Below, one piece after another: positions 18,065 through 28,147 of a DNA stretch of 64,000 nt; the stretch's first letter is position 1; each line of letters starts with the position of its first letter. The stretch is from Hyphomonadaceae bacterium BRH_c29 (lineage in GTDB: Bacteria; Pseudomonadota; Alphaproteobacteria; Caulobacterales; Hyphomonadaceae). Under the pieces are notes generated by a model, which saw only the letters and a list, made by a program, of their open reading frames with translations, did no database searches and was not told the origin of the DNA. Location: the NCBI GenBank assembly GCA_000961695.1, contig LADW01000089.1:86644-150643 (forward strand). Direction: 5' to 3'. Both the position numbers and the translations under genes were made by a program.

Positions 18065-19231
18065 CTAACGCGATAGTGTGATTTCTAACACAATCCCGCG
18101 GCCCCCAAGTGCTCTGGGCGTCGCAATAGTTCCCGAATTCAGGCTATCATAGCGATACCCGAGCGCGAGGCGTGCATTTTCATTAACCTTCCTGGCGATA
18201 CCGGTGCGCCACGATTCGCCTTTAACTCCCGCCGAATCGTCGGTCGCTTCGCCATATTCCGCGCCCCAGTCGAGCCCGAACGCCGTGTGCGTTACGCCCG
18301 CAGTCCAGGCCGAATAGTCGCCCGGCCGGCCATCCAGACCATTGTCACTGTTAAGCCAGCTCGCCCCAAACACTGTGTCCTTCCATTCGGCATTGGCCCC
18401 GGCAGACCATGTCTGCACCGTGCCAAAGGCCACGGGGGACGTCGGCGCCGCATCAACATCGGCCCGGCTATAGGCCGTGGCAGCCCGAACACGCACGCCG
18501 CTTTCCCGGAAGCGATGATTGAAGCTGACACTCGCTTCAGCCGCATTGCTCAGGCTGAATGCCGGCGTTCCCGGCAGGATCCTCACCGGATCACGGTCAA
18601 GTCCGCGCACATCCGCCTCAGGCGCGAAGGAAATCCCGCCTTTGAGGCCAATGATGCGCGGCGTGGTGAAAGACACCTTGGCGGCCGGTCCGGTCAGGTC
18701 GTGATCGGTTCGCACGATCGCGCCGCCATCCGGGTCGAGCCTCGGCGCATGCAGCGACAGAGTGGAGAACAGCGACGGCGCACCTTCGGAAAAGCGCTTC
18801 GCCACGCCCTCATCCCGGCCGATGCGGACCTCGCCATAGCCGCCCTCTGCATAGACATAGGCCGTTTGCAGCACACCGCGCGCACCATCGTCTTCCAGGC
18901 CGTCCGCCTGTGCGAGCCCGCTGAACGCCCCAGAGAGAACCGGAGAGCCGCTCGCAGGGTCGGCCACGATGCCCGAGAAGCCGGACCGCGCACCGTTATC
19001 CAGCTCTGCGTCCAGTTTCATCACGAGGCCCAGCTCCAGCCCGTTGTCGAGCACGCGATTGGTATCGAACCCGAGGCCCAGCCGGTAGAGTGCCATCTCT
19101 TCAGCACCCGGCGCCAGAACAGCTGTCGCGTCTCCGGTCCACTTGGTTTCCCAGACATCCCAGGCCTCCTGCGACAGCGCCGGCAGACACACACCGGCAG
19201 ACAGGAAAGCCAGAAGGGTCAGACGTTGCAT
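18065..19231 (-). CDS. Outer-membrane porin
   Basis: A 388-residue beta-barrel. A signal peptide (MQRLTLLAFLSAGVCLPALSQ) is followed by alternating strands with GDATAVL, YRLGLGFDTNRVLDNGLELG, GGYGEVRIGRDEG (the typical constriction-loop region of gram-negative porins) and ARLALGYRYDSLNSG. It ends in a C-terminal ...LEITLSR rather than the usual Phe. General diffusion of small solutes is the likely role. The start is ATG 19231, with AGGAG 6 bases upstream. It is divergent from the DUF3576 gene across 104 bases. Confidence 0.88.
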   Translation of the reverse strand: MQRLTLLAFLSAGVCLPALSQEAWDVWETKWTGDATAVLAPGAEEMALYRLGLGFDTNRVLDNGLELGLVMKLDAELDNGARSGFSGIVADPASGSPVLSGAFSGLAQADGLEDDGARGVLQTAYVYAEGGYGEVRIGRDEGVAKRFSEGAPSLFSTLSLHAPRLDPDGGAIVRTDHDLTGPAAKVSFTTPRIIGLKGGISFAPEADVRGLDRDPVRILPGTPAFSLSNAAEASVSFNHRFRESGVRVRAATAYSRADVDAAPTSPVAFGTVQTWSAGANAEWKDTVFGASWLNSDNGLDGRPGDYSAWTAGVTHTAFGLDWGAEYGEATDDSAGVKGESWRTGIARKVNENARLALGYRYDSLNSGTIATPRALGGRGIVLEITLSR

Positions 19232-19335
19232 TTCGTACTCCTGCGGGTCCCAGCACACATCAGTACTGGCGAGCCCAGACTCGTGTTGTTATACAAACGC
19301 CGGTCAACAAGATATTGCGCTCGGGAACTGTCCTC

Positions 19336-19764
19336 ATGAACAAATATGTCTTCTCCGCGGCAGCCGCTGCCCTGTTTGCGCTGGCCGGGTGCCAGTCCGG
19401 TGGCAAGCACGTCAACACAGACGCCCAGGTCGCCGCGAAGAATGTCGGCACGGTGAACCCGTTCCTCTGGCGCGCTTCCCTCGACACTTTCGCCAACATG
19501 CCGGTTCAGAGCACCGATCCGATCGGCGGCCTGATCGTGTATGACTGGCAAAGTTTCCCGGGCTCCGCAAACGAGCGGATCAAGGTGACCGTCTACATCC
19601 TCGACACACGCCTTCGCGCCGACGGCATCAAGGTCTCCGTGTTCCGGCAGGTGAACGAGGACGGCACCTGGGTCGACGCAACTGTCGATCCGGAAACCGC
19701 GACCCAGCTTGAAAATGCGATCCTTGACCGCGCGCGGACCCTCAAGAATTCGCAACTCGGCTAG
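19336..19764 (+). CDS. DUF3576 lipoprotein
   Basis: A 142-residue lipoprotein with lipobox LALAGC (after the signal [15 protein letters not shown]) and the DUF3576 core ([42 protein letters not shown]). The family is conserved directly upstream of leuS in alphaproteobacteria, as here, and is suspected to act in the outer membrane. Function unknown. The start is ATG 19336; a longer in-frame extension to 19090 is antisense to the porin and rejected. Confidence 0.9.
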   Translation: MNKYVFSAAAAALFALAGCQSGGKHVNTDAQVAAKNVGTVNPFLWRASLDTFANMPVQSTDPIGGLIVYDWQSFPGSANERIKVTVYILDTRLRADGIKVSVFRQVNEDGTWVDATVDPETATQLENAILDRARTLKNSQLG

Positions 19765-19802
19765 AAGCCGGTCTAATCAGACGACAATCAGGGGAGAGGC
19801 CA

Positions 19803-22370
19803 ATGGCCACCCGGTACGATCCGCAAACCGCGGAACAAAAATGGCGTGACGCCTGGGATCAGGCAGAGCTGTTCAAGGCCAAGTCCCCCAAAGAGGCCGG
19901 CGATGCGCCGAAGGCCTACGTGCTGGAGATGTTCCCGTACCCGTCCGGACGCCTGCACATGGGCCATGTCCGCAACTATGCGATGGGCGATGTCGTGGCC
20001 CGTCACCGCCGCGCCAATGGCTACAACGTGCTGCACCCGATGGGTTGGGACGCGTTCGGCATGCCGGCCGAGAATGCTGCGATGGAAAAGAAGGTCCATC
20101 CCGGCAAGTGGACCTATCAGAACATCGCCGCAATGAAGGCCCAGTTCGCCAAGCTCGGCCTGTCGCTGGACTGGAGCCGGGAATTTGCGACCTGCGACCC
20201 GGAATATTACGGCGCCCAGCAGGCCCTGTTCCTGAAGATGCTCGCCAAGGGCCTTGTCTATCGCAAGGCCTCCAAGGTGAACTGGGACCCGGTGGACAAC
20301 ACGGTCCTGGCCAATGAGCAGGTGATCGACGGGCGCGGCTGGCGCTCTGGTGCATTGGTGGAACAGCGCGAGCTGACCCAGTGGTTCTTCAGGATCACGC
20401 AATATGCCGAAGACTTGCTGGAAGAAGTCCAAAAGCTGGAACGCTGGCCTGAAAAGGTCCGCACCATGCAGGCGAACTGGATCGGCCGGTCAGAAGGCCT
20501 GCAGATGCGCTTCGAATGGGACAGCGCTGCCCCTGCCGGCTTCGATGACGGCATCGAGATCTTCACCACTCGGCCCGACACGCTGTTCGGCGCGAGCTTC
20601 ATCGCCCTGTCCCCCGACCACCCGCTGACGATCCAGCTGGCCAGGGACTCCAACCATCTGCAGCTGTTCCGTGCGAAATGCGCGCAGGTCGGCACCAGCG
20701 AAGAAGCCATCGAGAAAGCCGAGAAGCTGGGCTTCGACACCGGCCTGACCGTGAAGCACCCGTTTGTGGACGGAAAAACCCTGCCGGTCTGGGTCGCGAA
20801 CTTCGTGCTGATGGGATACGGCACCGGCGCCATTTTCGGCTGCCCGGCGCATGACCAGCGCGACATCGACTTTGCTCGCAAGTTCGATCTGGACGTCACG
20901 CCCGTCGTGCTGCCGCCAGACGGCGACGCCACCAGCTTTACTGTAAAAAACGAGGCCTATACCGGGCCGGGATCGATCTTCAATTCTGACTTCCTGAATG
21001 GTCTCAGCATCGTGGATGCCAAGCGCACCGCCATCGAGCGGATCGAAGCTATGGGCCTCGGTGCAGGCACGGTGAATTATCGCCTGCGCGACTGGGGCGT
21101 TTCCCGTCAGCGCTATTGGGGCTGCCCGATCCCGGTGATCCATTGCGACAGCTGCGGCGTCGTGCCAGTGCCGCTGGACCAGCTGCCTGTGCGCCTGCCG
21201 GAGGACGTGACCTTCGACCAGCCGGGCAACCCGCTGGACCGTCACCCGACCTGGAAACATGTCGATTGCCCGGCCTGCGGCAAGCCCGCCCGGCGCGAGA
21301 CCGACACGCTGGATACGTTCGCGGACTCGTCCTGGTATTATGCCCGCTTTGCCAGCGCGACGGATATGGAAGAGCGCGCCTATTGGCTGCCGGTTGACCA
21401 GTATGTCGGCGGCGTCGAGCATGCTGTTCTGCACCTGCTCTATGCCCGCTTCTTCGCTCGTGCGATGCGCGATGTCGGTGAGCTGGACCTGCCGAGCGGC
21501 GAACCTTTCGCAGGCCTCTTCACGCAAGGCATGGTGACCCACGAGACCTATAAATCTGCGTCAGGACAATGGCTGGAACCCTCAGCTGTTACACAAGACG
21601 GCGACACCTGGATCGAAACGGCGACCGGCGGCATCGTCACGCCCGGCCCGATCGAGAAGATGTCGAAGTCCAAGAAGAACACGGTCGATCCGGATGCGAT
21701 CATCGCCCAGTTCGGCGCCGATGTTGCCCGCTGGTTCGTCCTGTCGGACTCCCCGCCAGAGCGGGATGTTGAGTGGACGCAGTCCGGCGTCGAAGGCGCG
21801 GCCCGCTTTGCCCAGCGCCTGTGGAGCGTGTTCGACGCCCTCGCTGACACTGCGAAGGCTGAGCCCGGCACGGATGCCGACTCACTCGCCGTGCGCAAGG
21901 CGAGCCACAAGGCCGTTGCCGGCATCGACAAGGCCATCGAGGAATTCCGCTTCAATTCCGCCGTTGCCAGCATCCATGAATGGGTGACCGCGCTGAAGAA
22001 AGCTGAAGCCGCTGGCGAAGCCGTCACCGGCGCCCGCCTCGAAGGCGCCTCCATGCTGGCGCGCTGCCTGACGCCGTTCATGCCGCACCTGGCCGAGACC
22101 TGCTGGGAACGGATCGGCGGCGAAGGCTTCGTGTCTGCTGCGCCCTGGCCTGTCGTGGACAAAGCGCTGACCGAAGACGATTCCGTCACCATGGCGGTGC
22201 AGATCAATGGCAAGCGCCGCGGTGAAATCACCGTGCCCAAAGGCGAAGCCAATGACATCGTAGAGGCTGCAGCCCACGCCCTGCCGGAGGTGATCTCTTT
22301 CATCGAAGGCAAGAGCGTGAAGAAAACGATTGTTGTGCCCGGCCGCATTGTGAATATCGTGGTCGCATGA
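19803..22370 (+). CDS. leuS: Leucyl-tRNA synthetase
   Basis: An 855-residue class I aminoacyl-tRNA synthetase that charges tRNA-Leu. HIGH motif variant HMGH near residue 52, editing (CP1) domain across ~220-420 with threonine-rich and [15 protein letters not shown] segments, zinc-type CxxC pairs (CDSCG, CPACG), [13 protein letters not shown] near 619 and the C-terminal anticodon-binding domain. GGGGAGAGG precedes the ATG. Its stop overlaps the lptE start by 4 bases. Confidence 0.98.
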   Translation: MATRYDPQTAEQKWRDAWDQAELFKAKSPKEAGDAPKAYVLEMFPYPSGRLHMGHVRNYAMGDVVARHRRANGYNVLHPMGWDAFGMPAENAAMEKKVHPGKWTYQNIAAMKAQFAKLGLSLDWSREFATCDPEYYGAQQALFLKMLAKGLVYRKASKVNWDPVDNTVLANEQVIDGRGWRSGALVEQRELTQWFFRITQYAEDLLEEVQKLERWPEKVRTMQANWIGRSEGLQMRFEWDSAAPAGFDDGIEIFTTRPDTLFGASFIALSPDHPLTIQLARDSNHLQLFRAKCAQVGTSEEAIEKAEKLGFDTGLTVKHPFVDGKTLPVWVANFVLMGYGTGAIFGCPAHDQRDIDFARKFDLDVTPVVLPPDGDATSFTVKNEAYTGPGSIFNSDFLNGLSIVDAKRTAIERIEAMGLGAGTVNYRLRDWGVSRQRYWGCPIPVIHCDSCGVVPVPLDQLPVRLPEDVTFDQPGNPLDRHPTWKHVDCPACGKPARRETDTLDTFADSSWYYARFASATDMEERAYWLPVDQYVGGVEHAVLHLLYARFFARAMRDVGELDLPSGEPFAGLFTQGMVTHETYKSASGQWLEPSAVTQDGDTWIETATGGIVTPGPIEKMSKSKKNTVDPDAIIAQFGADVARWFVLSDSPPERDVEWTQSGVEGAARFAQRLWSVFDALADTAKAEPGTDADSLAVRKASHKAVAGIDKAIEEFRFNSAVASIHEWVTALKKAEAAGEAVTGARLEGASMLARCLTPFMPHLAETCWERIGGEGFVSAAPWPVVDKALTEDDSVTMAVQINGKRRGEITVPKGEANDIVEAAAHALPEVISFIEGKSVKKTIVVPGRIVNIVVA

Positions 22371-22840
22371 AACGCTTCCTGATCGCGCTCGCTCTCGTCC
22401 TGCCCGCCTGCGGCTTCCAGCCCGTCTACGCGCCGGGCGGCAGCGCGACCTTTGCCTCTGGCAATATCACAATTGAGCAGATTCCCGGCCGGTCGGGCTA
22501 TAAGCTGCGCCGCGCGCTTCAGCAGGAGCTGGCCGCCGGTTTGCCGAACCTGAACGAGACAGCCCGGCTGGAAGTGAAGCTGAAGGAGAATCTGATCCGC
22601 CTGGCGATCAAGCCGGACGGAGCCGCTGCGCGCTCATCCGTCTCGGCAGAGGCCGTCTATGTCCTCTCGACCGAGTCGAAATCGTTTCGGGGTAATTCTG
22701 ATACAGAGATCAGCTTCTCTGTTCCGGATGCGCCCTATGGCGACATCTCCGCCCAGACCAGCGCATCCGACCGGGCCATGCGCCAGCTCGCCAGCCGCAT
22801 TGTAGACGATTTGCGGCTGCAACTCTCCACAGCGGACTGA
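22367..22840 (+). CDS. lptE: LPS-assembly lipoprotein LptE
   Basis: A 157-residue outer-membrane lipoprotein with signal [16 protein letters not shown] (lipobox LPAC) and the LptE/RlpB core [10 protein letters not shown] and [20 protein letters not shown]. LptE plugs LptD to deliver lipopolysaccharide to the cell surface. Position between leuS and holA is the conserved proteobacterial order. ATGA overlap with leuS and TGATG overlap with holA indicate a single translationally coupled operon. Confidence 0.92.
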   Translation: MKRFLIALALVLPACGFQPVYAPGGSATFASGNITIEQIPGRSGYKLRRALQQELAAGLPNLNETARLEVKLKENLIRLAIKPDGAAARSSVSAEAVYVLSTESKSFRGNSDTEISFSVPDAPYGDISAQTSASDRAMRQLASRIVDDLRLQLSTAD

Positions 22841-23874
22841 TGCTGCTTCAGGGCAAACAAGCTGCCGCCTTTGCCCGCAAGCCGGACCCCAAGGTCTGGG
22901 CCGTCCTCGCCTTCAGCGATGATGAAGGTCTGGCCAGCGACAACGGCCAGCAGATCATCGCCGCCTGGACCGGCAAGAACGCCCATGCCGATGTCACCCT
23001 GCTGGATGACGATGCCATCCGGAAAGATCCGGCCCTCCTGTTCGATGCACTGGAAGCGGCTTCCCTGCTCGGAGATCCTCGCTTTGTGCGGGTGCGCACC
23101 GGGGGCGACAAGATTGCCGGCCTGCTGATCGAAGCCATCACCGCAGGCGACAAGACCGAAGACCGCTACAGCGCCCGCTTGCTGATCGAGGCCGGCAGCC
23201 TCGCCAAGAAGTCCAAACTGCGCAGCGCCGCAGAAGCCGCGAGCCGGACCGCCTGCCTTCAATTCTTCGCCGATGAGGGCGTCGATATCGAGCACAAGGT
23301 GAAACAGGCACTCAAGGAATTCAGCATCGAGATCGATCCGGAAGCCCTGCGCGTGTTCGTCGGTGATCTGCCAGGCCACCGGCTGGCCGCTAATTCCGAA
23401 ATTGAGAAACTCGCGCTCTACGCCCGCGGCCTCGGGCGACCCGTCTCTGTCAGTGACATCCGCGCGCTGTGCGCCACCGAATTCGAACAGACCCTGTCGA
23501 CCGCAATCTCCGCCACCCTCGACGGCCATCCGGGCGCAGCCAATGCCGCATTCGAGAAGCTGGCCATGGCGGGCACTGCCGGGATCAGCGTGTTGCGCTC
23601 CCTTCAGTTCGAAGTCCGCCGCATGCTGGATGCACATGTCCGGATCGAGGAAGGACAGCCCGGCGCAAACATGAAACTGCGCCCGCCCGTCTGGCAAAGC
23701 GAATGGCCAGCCTATCGGGCGCGTCTCAACAAATGGCCGGTGAAGCGCCTGACGCGCGTGCTGGAACGGATCTACGATGCTGAGGCGCAAGCCAAGCGCG
23801 CTGGCGGAAGCACCGACGCTGTTGTGCGTGTACTGATGAATGATCTCGCCCGGGCAGCCGAAGCGGCCCGCTGA
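22840..23874 (+). CDS. holA: DNA polymerase III delta subunit
   Basis: A 344-residue clamp-loader subunit that opens the beta sliding clamp. It shows the delta pattern: KQAAAFARKPDP at the N-terminus, LPGHRLAANSEIEKLALYARG in the middle and LRSLQFEVRRML then WPVKRLTRVLERIYDAEAQAKRAG at the C-terminus. Start overlaps the lptE stop. It converges on parB with 3 bases between stops. Confidence 0.92.
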   Translation: MLLQGKQAAAFARKPDPKVWAVLAFSDDEGLASDNGQQIIAAWTGKNAHADVTLLDDDAIRKDPALLFDALEAASLLGDPRFVRVRTGGDKIAGLLIEAITAGDKTEDRYSARLLIEAGSLAKKSKLRSAAEAASRTACLQFFADEGVDIEHKVKQALKEFSIEIDPEALRVFVGDLPGHRLAANSEIEKLALYARGLGRPVSVSDIRALCATEFEQTLSTAISATLDGHPGAANAAFEKLAMAGTAGISVLRSLQFEVRRMLDAHVRIEEGQPGANMKLRPPVWQSEWPAYRARLNKWPVKRLTRVLERIYDAEAQAKRAGGSTDAVVRVLMNDLARAAEAAR

Positions 23875-23877
23875 TCG

Positions 23878-24789
23878 TCAGCCTTTGCGGCGCGTCAGCC
23901 GGCTGCAAACATCATCCAGCTGTTCCAGGTCGCGATACTTGATGCGCAGCTCGCCGCCATTCTTGCCGTGCCGGATATCCACCTGCAGGCCAAGCCGGCG
24001 GGTCAGGTCCGCTTCCAGCGCTTCAGTGTCGACATCTTTCTCGACCGGCGGGGCTTTGCCGGATTTGACTTCCAGATCGCCGCCATCGCGAGCGCCCTTG
24101 GCCAGAGCCTCAACCTCACGAACGCTGAGGCCTTTCTCAGCCGCCAGTTCGATCAGAGCTTCCGGGTCCGGTGCGCCAAGCGCGGCGCGGGCATGCCCGG
24201 CGCTCACCTTGCCGGCACGAACAAAGTCTCGCGCCGCTTCCGGCAGCTGCAGCAGACGAAGCGTGTTGGTGATGTGGACCCGGCTCTTGCCGACGCTGGT
24301 CGCGAGGCTGTCCTGCGTCCGGCCGAACCGCTTCATCAGCGCCTCATAGGCCTCCGCCTCTTCAATCGGGTTGAGGTCAGCCCGCTGGACGTTCTCGATA
24401 ATGCCGACTTCCAGCAGCTCAAGCTCATCGACATTGCGGACAACCGCCGGGATCGCCGTCAGGCCGGCGAGCTTGGCGGCACGCCAGCGGCGCTCCCCGG
24501 CGATCACCTGATACTTGCCAGCTTCCTTCGGATCGGGCCGGACCAGGATGGCCTGCAGCACGCCCTTGGTGCGGATCGACTCGGCGAGTTCGCGCAGTGC
24601 GGCCTCGTCAAAGGTGCGGCGCGGCTGGGCCGGGTTGCGGCGGATATGGTCGATCGGGATCTCGTTCACGCCGGTCGCGACGGGCGCGTCCTTCTCCGGC
24701 TTGGACGGAGTGGAGGCTTCGACCTCACCCATCAGGGCCGAAAGACCCCGGCCGAGACGCTTCTGCTTGTGCTTGGAATCGTCGGCCAT
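23878..24789 (-). CDS. parB: Chromosome-partitioning protein ParB
   Basis: A 303-residue CTP-dependent DNA clamp that loads at parS and spreads. The N-terminal ParA-stimulating motif LGRGLSALMGE is present. The CTP-binding ParB/Srx domain has PAQPRRTFDE, GERRWRAAK and ENVQRADLNPIEEAEAY. A helix-turn-helix (SLATSVGKSRVHITNTLRLL) and a C-terminal dimer domain follow. Two perfect parS sites lie 1.4 and 1.9 kb upstream (26158, 26678). Partner parA is immediately upstream, 5 bases away. Confidence 0.97.
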   Translation of the reverse strand: MADDSKHKQKRLGRGLSALMGEVEASTPSKPEKDAPVATGVNEIPIDHIRRNPAQPRRTFDEAALRELAESIRTKGVLQAILVRPDPKEAGKYQVIAGERRWRAAKLAGLTAIPAVVRNVDELELLEVGIIENVQRADLNPIEEAEAYEALMKRFGRTQDSLATSVGKSRVHITNTLRLLQLPEAARDFVRAGKVSAGHARAALGAPDPEALIELAAEKGLSVREVEALAKGARDGGDLEVKSGKAPPVEKDVDTEALEADLTRRLGLQVDIRHGKNGGELRIKYRDLEQLDDVCSRLTRRKG

Positions 24790-24794
24790 TCTGA

Positions 24795-25610
24795 TCAGGC
24801 CGCCCGTGCCTTCTCGCGCTGAAGGACTTCCGACGCGAGCCGGATATAGGCTTCACTGCCCGGACAGCGATAATCATACAGCAGGGCCGGCTTGCCGAAT
24901 GACGGCGCTTCCGACAGGCGCACATTGCGCGGGATCACCGTGTTGTAGACCTTATTGCCGAAGAACGAGCGCACCTCGTCCGCCACCTGGTCGGAGAGAT
25001 TGTTGCGGCGGTCATACATGGTCAGCACGACGCCCTGGATTTCCAGGTTCGGGTTCAGGCCCTGCCGCACGACATCCACGGTGCGCAACAGCTGGCTGAG
25101 ACCCTCGAGCGCGAGGAACTCGCACTGGAGCGGAACCAGAAGCGCATCCGCTGCTGTCATGGCGTTGAGTGTCAGAGACGACAGCGAAGGCGGGCAGTCG
25201 ATCAGGATATAATCGTAGCGCGGCAGGCCTTCGGCCTCGGCGCGATCGATATAATTGTGCAGCGACTCGCGCAGCCGGTAGGACCGGTGCGGGTCGGCCG
25301 CGAGTTCAGTTTCCACGCCGGACAGGTTCTCGTCGCCCGGAATGATGTCGAGCCGGGGCACGATGGTCGAAAGAACGGCCTGTTCCAGCGGCGTCCGGTC
25401 CACGACGAGATCATATGAGGTCGTCACGCGATCGGTGCGCTCGATGCCGAGACCGGTGGAAGCGTTACCCTGCGCGTCGAAGTCGACGATCAGAACGCGG
25501 CGCCCAACGGCGGCGAGGGCTGTGCCGAGATTGATAGACGTCGTTGTTTTGCCAACGCCGCCCTTCTGGTTCACCACAGCAAAGATTCTGGGCCTAAGAC
25601 CTGTCACCAC
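24795..25610 (-). CDS. parA: Chromosome-partitioning ATPase ParA
   Basis: A 271-residue Walker-type ATPase that forms the gradient which pulls ParB-parS complexes to the new pole. Deviant Walker A KGGVGKTTTS near residue 18, A' DFDAQGNAS, Walker B ILIDCPPSLS. The start is GTG 25610, which places parA 17 bases inside the rsmG frame; this overlap is common for gidB-parA. It acts with ParB and the parS sites in rsmG and mnmG. Confidence 0.97.
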   Translation of the reverse strand: MVTGLRPRIFAVVNQKGGVGKTTTSINLGTALAAVGRRVLIVDFDAQGNASTGLGIERTDRVTTSYDLVVDRTPLEQAVLSTIVPRLDIIPGDENLSGVETELAADPHRSYRLRESLHNYIDRAEAEGLPRYDYILIDCPPSLSSLTLNAMTAADALLVPLQCEFLALEGLSQLLRTVDVVRQGLNPNLEIQGVVLTMYDRRNNLSDQVADEVRSFFGNKVYNTVIPRNVRLSEAPSFGKPALLYDYRCPGSEAYIRLASEVLQREKARAA

Positions 25611-26214
25611 GTAGCTCCCTGATAATCAGAATTGTTCCTGACCCACCAACCCGGCTTGGAATCGCCTCATGAGCGAAATTCCACGTTTGGCTGGCGTCCG
25701 TCAATTCTTCTTTCCAGCGTTCGCCCTTGAAGAATAGCCCTGATGCGCCGCGTTTGAGCCATGGCGCGGCATAGTCGAGCAATTTCGGAAGCGGCGCAAA
25801 GGCCCGCGCCGTGACGAAATCGGCAGGCATTGGCTCCACCGATTCCACCCGTTCCTGTCTCACCGTGGCATTCAGACCCGCCGCTTCAATGGCTGCGCGA
25901 AGGAAGGCGCACTTCTTTCCCACGCTTTCGATCATGGTGACATGCCCCGCGGGACGCGCCGCCCCGATGATCAGGCCCGGGAAGCCGGCGCCGGACCCGA
26001 GATCCACGACCTTCGCGTCTTCCGGAATGAGATCCAGGATCTGGAAACAGTCGGCCACGTGCCGGGTCCAGATCACAGGCCATTCGCGCGGACCGATCAG
26101 ATTGCTCCGCGTCCGCCAGTCATCGAGCGTGTCGATGACCCGGTCGAGACGGTCCAGTGTTTCACGTGAAACATCGTTCGCGGCCAGAAAGGCCGCGCGA
26201 TCATCATTTACCAT
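25594..26214 (-). CDS. rsmG: 16S rRNA (guanine527-N7)-methyltransferase
   Basis: A 206-residue SAM-dependent methyltransferase (GidB) that modifies G527 of 16S rRNA; its loss is known to give low-level streptomycin resistance. SAM-binding VDLGSGAGFPGLIIG, MIESVGKKCAFLRAA and the family segment VTARAFAPLPKLLDYA are present. A perfect parS site is embedded at 26158-26173, encoding VSRET near residue 15. It overlaps parA by 17 bases and follows mnmG by 3 bases. Confidence 0.96.
   Translation of the reverse strand: MVNDDRAAFLAANDVSRETLDRLDRVIDTLDDWRTRSNLIGPREWPVIWTRHVADCFQILDLIPEDAKVVDLGSGAGFPGLIIGAARPAGHVTMIESVGKKCAFLRAAIEAAGLNATVRQERVESVEPMPADFVTARAFAPLPKLLDYAAPWLKRGASGLFFKGERWKEELTDASQTWNFAHEAIPSRVGGSGTILIIRELRGDRS
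26158..26173. other. parS centromere site 1 (inside rsmG)
   Basis: Perfect 16-bp palindrome TGTTTCACGTGAAACA, identical to the bacterial ParB consensus. It lies within the rsmG 5' coding region, as in many alphaproteobacteria. Confidence 0.96.
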
Positions 26215-26217
26215 GGT

Positions 26218-28083
26218 TTATCCCGCTTTCCGGCGGCGTTTGACGTGACCGAGGAGCGCCGTAAGGGCTCCGGGCGTCACGCCTTCGATACGACTGGCCT
26301 GTCCGAGGGTGGCTGGCCGGATGGTTTCAAGTTTCTGGCGGACCTCATTCGAGAGACCGCCAATGGCGGAATAGTCGATCTCGTCCGGAATTTGGAGCGC
26401 TTCATCCCGGCGAAGGGCTTCCACGTCTCCGGCCTGGCGTTCGATGTATCCGGAATAGAGGGCTTCGATTTCCAATTGGACCGCGATGGCCGGATCGATC
26501 TCCGAAAGCTCCGGCCAGACCCCGGCGAGCGTTTCGAGCGTGATGTCCTTGTATCCGAGATACTCCCACGCCGTCCGGATCTTGCCATCCTGATTAACGT
26601 TCCACCCCGCCTCACGGGCCTTCGCGGGGGACAAAGACAGGATTTGGAGCGCTTTTCGCGATTCCGAGAGGGCCAAATGTTTCACGTGAAACATCGCCGC
26701 CCGGTCCGGACCGACGCATCCGGCCTCGATGCCTCTCTGCGTCAGACGCTGATCGGCATTGTCGGCGCGGAGGGCCAGTCGGTATTCGGCCCGCGATGTG
26801 AACATCCGATAGGGCTCGGTCACGCCGCGCGTAATGAGATCGTCGATCAGAACGCCGATATAGGCTTCGGCCCGGTCCATGATGACCGGATCTTTGCCGT
26901 CGGTGGCGCGGGCCGCATTGAGACCCGCCATCAGACCCTGGGCGCCAGCTTCTTCATAGCCGGTCGTGCCATTGATCTGTCCGGCCAGATAAAGACCGGG
27001 CAGGACTTTCACTTCCAGCGCAGCATTCAGGGCGCGCGGATCGACATAGTCATATTCGATGGCATAGGCGTGCTGGAGGATTTTGACGTTCTCCAGACCG
27101 GGGATCGTCCGGACAAACCGCTCCTGAACGTCTTCCGGAAGCGAGGTCGATATGCCGTTCGGATAGACCGTGTGATCGTCGAGACCTTCCGGCTCCAGGA
27201 ACACCTGATGGCGGTCCCGGTCGGCAAAGCGGTTCACCTTGTCTTCGATCGAGGGACAGTAACGCGGGCCGCGCCCGGCAATCGCGCCCGAATAGACGGC
27301 AGACTGTTCGATATTCTCTTCAATGATCGCGTGGGTTTCCCGCGTGGTCCACGTGATGCCGCAAGCGATCTGAGGCACCTCGATCCGGTCGGTCAAGTAG
27401 GAGAAGGGCACCGGTTCATCGTCGGCCGGCTGCATTTCCAATTGGTCCCAGGCGATGGTCCGGCCGTCGAGCCGGGCAGGCGTGCCCGTCTTCAGCCGTC
27501 CCATCGGCAGGTCCAGACTATAGAGCCGGTCAGACAGGCCAATCGCAGGGGCTTCACCCACGCGGCCAGCCGGAATACGCTTCGCCCCGATATGGATCTC
27601 GCCCTTCAGGAAGGTGCCCGTCGTGATCACAACGCAGGACGCGTGATATTTATCGCCCGTCAGGCCAATCACACCCGCAACATGGCCGTCCTCAACAATC
27701 AGGTCTTCTGCGCCATCTTCAATGACAGTCAGGTTCTCGTGATTCAGGATCGCGTCCTGCATGGCCTGGCGATAGAGCTTGCGGTCGATCTGCGCGCGTG
27801 GGCCCCAGACGGCGGGGCCTTTGGACCGGTTCAGCATGCGGAACTGGATGCCCGCCTTGTCGGCGAGGCGGCCCATCAGACCGTCCAGCGCATCGATCTC
27901 GCGCACGAGATGACCTTTGCCGAGGCCGCCAATCGCAGGATTGCAGCTCATCTCGCCAATGGTCGACAACTTGTGCGTGACCAGCGCCGTCCTTGCGCCA
28001 TAGCGCGCAGCCGCAGACGCGGCTTCGCATCCGGCATGGCCGCCGCCGACTACAATGACATCAAAGCGGGTTTCACCCGGCAT
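26218..28083 (-). CDS. mnmG: tRNA uridine-34 carboxymethylaminomethyl enzyme MnmG
   Basis: A 621-residue FAD protein (GidA) that, with MnmE, builds cmnm5U34 in tRNA anticodons. FAD fold [12 protein letters not shown], the two GidA signatures [11 protein letters not shown] and [16 protein letters not shown], and a helical C-terminal domain ([16 protein letters not shown]) are all intact. Length is typical. A parS site at 26678-26693 encodes the MFHVKH hexapeptide. mnmE lies 64 bases upstream in the same direction. Confidence 0.98.
   Translation of the reverse strand: MPGETRFDVIVVGGGHAGCEAASAAARYGARTALVTHKLSTIGEMSCNPAIGGLGKGHLVREIDALDGLMGRLADKAGIQFRMLNRSKGPAVWGPRAQIDRKLYRQAMQDAILNHENLTVIEDGAEDLIVEDGHVAGVIGLTGDKYHASCVVITTGTFLKGEIHIGAKRIPAGRVGEAPAIGLSDRLYSLDLPMGRLKTGTPARLDGRTIAWDQLEMQPADDEPVPFSYLTDRIEVPQIACGITWTTRETHAIIEENIEQSAVYSGAIAGRGPRYCPSIEDKVNRFADRDRHQVFLEPEGLDDHTVYPNGISTSLPEDVQERFVRTIPGLENVKILQHAYAIEYDYVDPRALNAALEVKVLPGLYLAGQINGTTGYEEAGAQGLMAGLNAARATDGKDPVIMDRAEAYIGVLIDDLITRGVTEPYRMFTSRAEYRLALRADNADQRLTQRGIEAGCVGPDRAAMFHVKHLALSESRKALQILSLSPAKAREAGWNVNQDGKIRTAWEYLGYKDITLETLAGVWPELSEIDPAIAVQLEIEALYSGYIERQAGDVEALRRDEALQIPDEIDYSAIGGLSNEVRQKLETIRPATLGQASRIEGVTPGALTALLGHVKRRRKAG
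26678..26693. other. parS centromere site 2 (inside mnmG)
   Basis: A second perfect TGTTTCACGTGAAACA, 520 bases from the first, inside mnmG. The encoded residues MFHVKH are a typical footprint of a coding-region parS. Confidence 0.96.
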
Positions 28084-28147
28084 GGCTGATACGTCCTGTG
28101 GATAGTGAGCGGGCTATATAACGCCGGGTGGGTCTAAACCCTAGGGG

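Noticed and set aside
26245..28089. 614-codon rightward frame antisense to mnmG
   Set aside because: Long GC-driven antisense frame of a gene with all GidA signatures; not coding.
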